From Saccoglossus kowalevskii (lineage: Eukaryota; Hemichordata; Enteropneusta; Harrimaniidae), in the NCBI RefSeq assembly GCF_000003605.2, contig NW_003105111.1, positions 91,267 through 125,805 on the forward strand: DNA of 34,539 bases. The letters run 5' to 3'. The position numbers and the translations under genes are program-made. A model generated the notes under the pieces. That model was not told where the DNA came from. It searched no databases and worked only from the letters and a program-made list of their open reading frames with translations. The stretch's first letter is position 1, and each line of letters opens with the position of its first letter. Shown piece by piece: positions 32,701 through 34,539 of this stretch.

Positions 32701-34539
32701 CGAGTGTGACATGATTTATGTGTTGAGTTTGAACATGATTGGTCAAGGCATTTCAGAGATATGCCTCTGGAACTACATGAATCGAAACAAAATAGTCACC
32801 AATTGATTATTTTGAATCCAATCTGGGGGAAAAATGACATGCACCAAGGATCCATAATGTTTAATGAACTTGCCAAGTTTGAATGAAATATGTTCATGCA
32901 TGGCTAGAATCTCCAGTATTGCAGCAATGAAAAATTTAGATGTCATTTTAACACTGTGCATACATGTATGATGGGTTGTGTGAAAAATTTAAATTGAGGA
33001 AGTTGTTACCTGCGCATACGTCAGATGGCCATAGCGTGTAATTGTTTACAAACAAGCGTCTACCCATGAGCCTTTGCGTTTTTAGCATGCATTGTTATTG
33101 TTGCTTGGGACTCAATTACCGTGCGTCCGCATGTGACGACCCCTCTGCTTGAAATGTAATCAGCATGTCTGAGATATAGGTGCGTTTTGATGGATGAACA
33201 GAGGCACACACAAAGATGAAATTAGAATTTTCCTTTTTTTGAATTTTGACAAAACAAGGACTAAAAACCATATTGCAAAATTCAAGGAAATCTATTTTAA
33301 TGGCAGCCAACTTCCTCAAGCTGGCTGTAGAGGGCGTCCTATGGACAAGTTGCAAGATGTTGCAGGCGCCCTCTATAGACAGTGTGCTGAACACAGATGG
33401 CTCTCCCTATAACATACATAGTGATTAGGATATAGAGGGCAGTCTTTATAAAACATTTATCATGAGAAGACCGTTCACTTTAGAACTAAAAGGTTAAAAT
33501 TAACAGCATACAATGTAATTAAACTGTAAACATAGGTCCCTATTAAAAGTAGAAGTCAACTCTGCAATAATATATTCTCACATGGGTAGAAAATTTGTAA
33601 TGGAAGGGAAAAAATAAAAGTTATATGATCTTGATTTATCTTATCTAATCATAGTTGCATTTTTAATTTGCATTCTATGCAAAACACTGCCGACCGATTA
33701 ATGTGATCACCATGACATAAGATGAAATCAGTTGGTACATCCCAGCATGCACTTGACAGTCACCAAACTAATAAAAACATTATTTGTCTTTGTTGAAATC
33801 ACTCGTGGTCATTCGCATATGTGTATTTTGATTTTGGCACAACTTACTTTGAATCCCATTTAAAGATTCTGTGTAAAATGTCTCATAATTTGCACATAAG
33901 CCCTTACTGATGCTAACAGGGACTAGTGACAAGTTTTCTGCAGGTCATATAAAAAGTAGAAAATTTGTGGCTTGGTTACTCTGGTAAAACATATAAATTG
34001 TTTTGAAAATAAAATAATAATTATACATCTGTCATCGTAACGCCATGTGTTTCAGCGTGCCATAATTTTGCGGTATTAAGGGGTATTTTCATCCTACCAT
34101 ATAAGGAAATGCGAATTCCAAATGTGGAATGATTACACACGTAAGCATCCTCTAACAATAAAAAACAAAAATGGCTGCCACTAGGGTTTGACCGGACTCC
34201 ACAGCTAAATTCTGTTCTAAACTTTTTGGATTTCAGCATTTCCATGATGTATCCTTGCAAGGAAAAGAAGTATAATAATAAGATTATTATGAGGACACCT
34301 CTAAGTATGCTCTCGGACAGTACGCCATCGCATCGACCTCCGCTGCGCGTCAGTCGATACTCCCGCTGTACTGTCTTCGTGCATACTTTGAGGTATTCCT
34401 GTAAACATGCCTACCTGTACTGTTTGTGCTGCTTTCTTCATCATTCTCAGTCAGTAACCCTTCACAACAAGTATCCTCAGCAACTTTCTCAAAGACGGAA
34501 TATAACTGCTTTGTTTTAAATCCATCTTTTTTGAGTTGT
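14747..34539 (-). CDS. ABCA1-like: ABCA1-like lipid transporter, 3' half of gene (20 coding exons, 5' part outside window)
   Basis: ABCA proteins are full-size ABC transporters that move phospholipid or sterol across membranes using ATP. Twenty exons, each with AG acceptors and GT donors (one GC), join in compatible phases into 1061 codons plus TGA. Approximate residues in the visible part: linker 1-60; first helix of transmembrane domain 2 at about 75-100; extracellular loop about 105-385 with NxS/T sites; remaining helices about 390-620; nucleotide-binding domain 2 about 660-890 with Walker A GVNGAGKT (691-698), Q-loop GYCPQ, signature LSGGN (790-794), Walker B ending LFMDEP (D814, E815) and H-loop histidine 847; VFVNFA at 961-966; C-terminal ESLV. 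All catalytic residues are present, so it looks functional. Human ABCA1 shares the exon-encoded order, VFVNFA and an ESxV end; an ABCA4-, ABCA7- or ABCA12-type relative cannot be excluded. The promoter and NBD1 are not in the window. Confidence 0.95.
15466..15609 (-). CDS. ABCA1-like: ABCA exon s: VFVNFA motif and tail
   Basis: It starts VFVNFAKKQ. In human ABCA1 the VFVNFA motif is needed for apolipoprotein binding and lipid efflux. The rest is a polar tail without recognisable domains. The acceptor is TTTAAG with a poor pyrimidine tract, the donor GTAAGC. Confidence 0.92.
16281..16418 (-). CDS. ABCA1-like: ABCA exon r: C-terminal regulatory domain
   Basis: 46 codons ending [15 protein letters not shown], matching the LHIEDYSVSQTTLDQ block of ABCA1. 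The acceptor is TTGTAG, the donor GTAAGT, phase 0 on both sides. Confidence 0.95.
16981..17192. mobile_element. TA-flanked MITE, 212 bp, in ABCA intron
   Basis: The ends are TACTGTAGAATACTTTATTT and, read from the right, TACTGTGGAATACTTTATTT, with matching TTTTCGCT blocks beyond. The terminal TA/CTGT structure fits a Tc1/mariner-type target. No coding sequence. Confidence 0.75.
17354..17552 (-). CDS. ABCA1-like: ABCA exon q: end of NBD2 and start of regulatory domain
   Basis: It begins [20 protein letters not shown], then [10 protein letters not shown] and YGNGYTV, all standard ABCA landmarks after the H-loop. A C-terminal alpha/beta regulatory segment follows. The acceptor is TGTTAG, the donor GTGAGG, phase 2 in and 0 out. 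Confidence 0.96.
18438..18541 (-). CDS. ABCA1-like: ABCA exon p: NBD2 Walker B, D-loop and H-loop
   Basis: It begins [16 protein letters not shown], with the Walker B aspartate and catalytic glutamate followed by the D-loop, and ends VVLTSH, where H is the switch histidine. The acceptor is TTGTAG, the donor GTATGT, phase 2 out. Confidence 0.97.
19680..19814 (-). CDS. ABCA1-like: ABCA exon o: NBD2 signature motif
   Basis: 45 codons contain the ABC signature in the ABCA form, [15 protein letters not shown], and the Walker B strand PSVLFM. The donor GTAAGA immediately precedes the split from the catalytic DE in the next exon. Phase 0 on both sides. Confidence 0.97.
20073..20214 (-). CDS. ABCA1-like: ABCA exon n: NBD2 Q-loop
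   Basis: It contains [20 protein letters not shown], the canonical ABCA Q-loop block; the Q-loop glutamine is visible residue 738. The segment [11 protein letters not shown] follows. The acceptor is TTGCAG, the donor GTAAAA, phase 2 in and 0 out. Confidence 0.97.
20456..20562 (-). CDS. ABCA1-like: ABCA exon m: NBD2 Walker A
   Basis: It encodes [20 protein letters not shown], with a perfect Walker A (GVNGAGKT) whose lysine (visible residue 697) binds ATP phosphates, then GDA. The acceptor is TTCCAG, the donor GTAAAT, phase 2 out. Confidence 0.97.
20807..20878 (-). CDS. ABCA1-like: ABCA exon l: first strands of NBD2
   Basis: A 24-codon exon ([20 protein letters not shown]) ending PRGQ, aligned with the A-loop region (KIYRRKRKPAVDRICVGIP) of ABCA1. 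The tyrosine in VYK is the likely adenine-stacking residue. Phase 0 on both sides. Confidence 0.92.
21777..21900 (-). CDS. ABCA1-like: ABCA exon k: linker leading to NBD2
   Basis: A charged linker ([14 protein letters not shown]) with DEKQRVF, comparable to the EDEDVRRERQRI region before NBD2 in ABCA1, then LRLLNISK at the first NBD strand. The acceptor is TTGCAG, the donor GTAAGT, phase 2 in and 0 out. Confidence 0.9.
22549..22792 (+). mobile_element. TTAA-flanked MITE, copy 1, in ABCA intron
   Basis: The left end is TTAACTTTTTTGCCACCTG and the right end read inwards is TTAACCTTTTCACCACCAG. Target TTAA and the CCTTTTCACC-type end suggest a piggyBac relative. 244 bp, non-coding, ending 83 bases downstream of the donor of the exon at 22876-23008. 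Confidence 0.65.
22876..23008 (-). CDS. ABCA1-like: ABCA exon j: last helix of TMD2
   Basis: It encodes [17 protein letters not shown], then [15 protein letters not shown]. This matches the final TMD2 helix of ABCA1 (LVGRNLFAMAVEGVVFF). The acceptor is TTCTAG, the donor GTGAGG, phase 1 in and 2 out. Confidence 0.93.
23677..23716. repeat. ATT trinucleotide microsatellite
   Basis: Imperfect run of about 13 ATT units in an ABCA intron. Confidence 0.85.
24200..24323 (-). CDS. ABCA1-like: ABCA exon i: intracellular loop ([10 protein letters not shown])
   Basis: 41 codons include [17 protein letters not shown], matching the VFLIFPHFCLGRGLIDM block of ABCA1. The acceptor is TTACAG, the donor GTAATT, phase 0 in and 1 out. 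Confidence 0.95.
24836..25242 (+). mobile_element. Hairpin-ended dispersed repeat, copy 1
   Basis: It starts with a fold-back of about 80 bp (GTATGCACGAGGACAGTAC facing GTACTGTCCGAGTGCATAC), then a CpG-bearing middle and an end GTTACGATGACAGATGTATA. A related copy lies inverted at 34021-34399. Inside is an exact 32 bp duplication (25082-25145). Its end is about 25 bases from the donor of the exon at 25268. Confidence 0.75.
25082..25145 (+). repeat. Exact 32 bp tandem duplication
   Basis: Two identical adjacent units, 25082-25113 and 25114-25145, each beginning GCTTACGCGCGTAATCATTC. It is inside the dispersed repeat and absent from the other copy, so recent. Confidence 0.9.
25268..25415 (-). 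CDS. ABCA1-like: ABCA exon h: transmembrane helices of TMD2
   Basis: It encodes [15 protein letters not shown], equivalent to the ABCA1 GWSITPLMYPASFVF block, then a second hydrophobic stretch. The donor is GTAAGA, phase 0 out. A dispersed hairpin-ended repeat begins about 25 bases inside the following intron. Confidence 0.95.
25781..25896 (-). CDS. ABCA1-like: ABCA exon g: transmembrane helix of TMD2
   Basis: Hydrophobic coding sequence ([17 protein letters not shown], then [10 protein letters not shown]). It corresponds to the paired helices after the WDM motif in ABCA1. The acceptor is TTTTAG, the donor GTAAGT, phase 0 in and 2 out, completing a glycine codon. Confidence 0.92.
25987..26210 (-). 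mobile_element. TTAA-type MITE, copy 2, inverted
   Basis: Reverse-complement relative of 22549-22792, sharing among others TTTGTCTGTTGGCTC, TATAGTCTGCACTTTCC and TGAGTAAAAACTGAAAATTG. TTAA is present at 26207-26210; the other end has diverged. It lies about 90 bases upstream of the acceptor of the exon at 25781-25896. Confidence 0.65.
26459..26860. mobile_element. hAT-type MITE with target-site duplication, 402 bp
   Basis: The ends are CAGAGGTACATTACTTGGGG and the same sequence read from the right. The flanks ATACTAC (left) and ATACTAC (right) form a 7 bp duplication, or 8 bp (ATACTACC) if the first C is shared. CAGAGG ends and an 8 bp duplication are typical of hAT elements. It lies in an ABCA intron and has no transposase. 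Confidence 0.82.
27023..27197 (-). CDS. ABCA1-like: ABCA exon f: second helix of TMD2 and coupling segment
   Basis: It encodes a hydrophobic helix ([17 protein letters not shown]) followed by [15 protein letters not shown], the conserved ABCA intracellular block ERxSKAKxLQFxSGV, then [11 protein letters not shown]. The acceptor is TCTAG, the donor GTAGGT, phase 2 in and 0 out. Confidence 0.95.
28434..28606 (-). CDS. ABCA1-like: ABCA exon e: end of extracellular loop (NNAILRAN motif)
   Basis: The exon contains [13 protein letters not shown], nearly identical to the [11 protein letters not shown] block of ABCA1, followed by FGIT. I chose donor GTAATG at 28433 over a GTACAG 11 bases earlier, because it gives phase 2, joins in frame to the next exon and preserves the spacing to the next helix. 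Confidence 0.92.
28738..28949. mobile_element. Second TA-flanked MITE, 212 bp, in ABCA intron
   Basis: The ends are TACTGTAA and TTACAGTA. CACTGGGTTTTAAATTTTGC on the left corresponds to CACTGCGTTTAAATTTCGCT read from the right. It has the same length and end bases as the element at 16981, so is probably a related but diverged family. Confidence 0.65.
29666..29771 (-). CDS. ABCA1-like: ABCA exon d: extracellular loop, RYGALSFG segment
   Basis: 35 codons begin with YGALSFG, equivalent to RYGGFSLG in ABCA1, and end NVAV. The acceptor is TTTACAG, the donor GTAAGA, phase 2 in and 0 out. One NxS sequon (NIS) lies inside. Confidence 0.93.
29992..30770. repeat. 87 bp minisatellite in ABCA intron, about nine units
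   Basis: GGCTGCATA recurs at 30047, 30134, 30221, 30308, 30395, 30482, 30569 and 30659. The spacing is exactly 87 except the last (90, from a small insertion). A shortened unit comes before (29992) and a truncated unit after (30720). Each unit carries GAGCTTAATGACCTCATTAG and GACAACACAGGGTACTTTCT. It lies between the GC-donor exon and the next exon. Confidence 0.93.
30931..31153 (-). CDS. ABCA1-like: ABCA exon c: membrane-proximal part of extracellular loop, GC donor
   Basis: The exon encodes a cysteine-bearing segment (CECRED, LDCPES) and then [15 protein letters not shown], which matches the DLTGRNISDYLVKTY region of ABCA1. It ends AAT AG followed by GCAAGT, a GC splice donor. Only this junction continues the frame into RYGALSFG in the next exon. 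Confidence 0.93.
31722..32258 (-). CDS. ABCA1-like: ABCA exon b: start of transmembrane domain 2 and large extracellular loop
   Basis: At 537 bp this is the largest exon. It encodes a basic cytosolic stretch, one hydrophobic helix (about residues 75-100, centred on [15 protein letters not shown]), then an extracellular region with several N-glycosylation sequons (NNT, NQS, NLT, NYS, NVS) and cysteines. The acceptor is AACAG, the donor GTATGT, and the phase is 1 on both sides. Confidence 0.95.
32463..32960. repeat. Two imperfect tandem copies of about 271 bp
   Basis: ATGGTCACCA (32521) and ATAGTCACCA (32792) each precede an ATCTGGGG-AAAAATGA block (32546 and 32821) and AAGTTTGAAT-like sequence. 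Intronic, non-coding. Confidence 0.55.
33328..33375. repeat. Short inverted repeat of TAGAGGGCG
   Basis: TAGAGGGCG at 33328-33336 faces CGCCCTCTA at 33367-33375. Similar TAGAGGGC sequences occur at about 33433 and 19975, and on the minus strand at about 12036. Confidence 0.6.
34021..34399 (-). mobile_element. Hairpin-ended dispersed repeat, copy 2
   Basis: Reverse-complement relative of 24836-25242, sharing TCCAAAAAGTTTAGAACA, GTTACGATGACAGATGTATA and the terminal hairpin. It has a single copy of the CGTAATCATTCC-type segment, as GTGTAATCATTCCA. Its hairpin end lies 15 bases from the donor of the exon at 34415. Confidence 0.75.
34415..34539 (-). CDS. ABCA1-like: ABCA exon a (partial): end of NBD1-side domain and linker
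   Basis: This is the most upstream visible exon and runs off the window edge. It reads ...[13 protein letters not shown]..., resembling the VFLKVAE segment that follows NBD1 in ABCA proteins, then an acidic, serine-rich linker (ENDEESSTN). It ends at donor GTAGGC in phase 1; the split codon GGT is completed by the next exon. The right-hand splice site, if any, is not visible. Confidence 0.8.

Noticed and set aside
33116-33394. 92-codon minus-strand open frame
   Set aside because: It contains the TAGAGGGCG inverted repeat within an ABCA intron and has no conserved motif.
34021-34260. 79-codon minus-strand open frame
   Set aside because: It is part of the dispersed repeat; the related copy at 24836-25242 is interrupted by a stop and a duplication, so there is no selection for coding.

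Overview
The window is animal nuclear DNA. It is AT-rich and holds a many-exon gene with ordinary GT-AG introns of about 0.25-2.2 kb, among dense decayed transposable elements. No operons, ribosome binding sites or prokaryotic genes are visible. The repeat types suggest a marine invertebrate, but I cannot place the phylum from sequence alone.

The right-hand 20 kb (14747-34539, minus strand) is the 3' half of an ABCA-family full transporter, most like ABCA1. I can follow 20 coding exons whose splice phases join without a break into 1061 codons ending at a TGA. In order they encode the end of the linker after the first nucleotide-binding domain, the first helix of transmembrane domain 2, a large glycosylated extracellular loop, the remaining helices, a complete nucleotide-binding domain 2 (Walker A, Q-loop, LSGGN signature, Walker B, H-loop), the VFVNFA motif and a tail ending ESLV, a class I PDZ ligand like the ESYV end of human ABCA1. 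The 5' half lies beyond the right edge. One intron has a GC donor.

The left 1.1 kb (plus strand) holds the end of a decayed hAT-type transposase-like gene: two spliced exons with two frame breaks, then a double poly(A) signal. Its transcription would converge on the ABCA gene.

Between them (about 1.07-14.7 kb) I see no convincing host gene. The region holds a possible LINE remnant, a 160-185 bp tandem array ending in a hairpin, fold-back elements, a probable solo LTR with heat-shock-element-like sites and a TATA box that is split by a TTAA-flanked 1.08 kb element, and dispersed repeats. The ABCA introns carry further miniature elements: two TA-flanked 212 bp elements, two inverted TTAA-type copies, a hAT-type element with target duplication, two inverted copies of a hairpin-ended repeat, and an 87 bp minisatellite.

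I did not find a novel multi-gene system. The most interesting points are the split LTR promoter, the frame-supported GC-AG intron, the PDZ-type tail, and inverted element pairs lying very close to splice sites.
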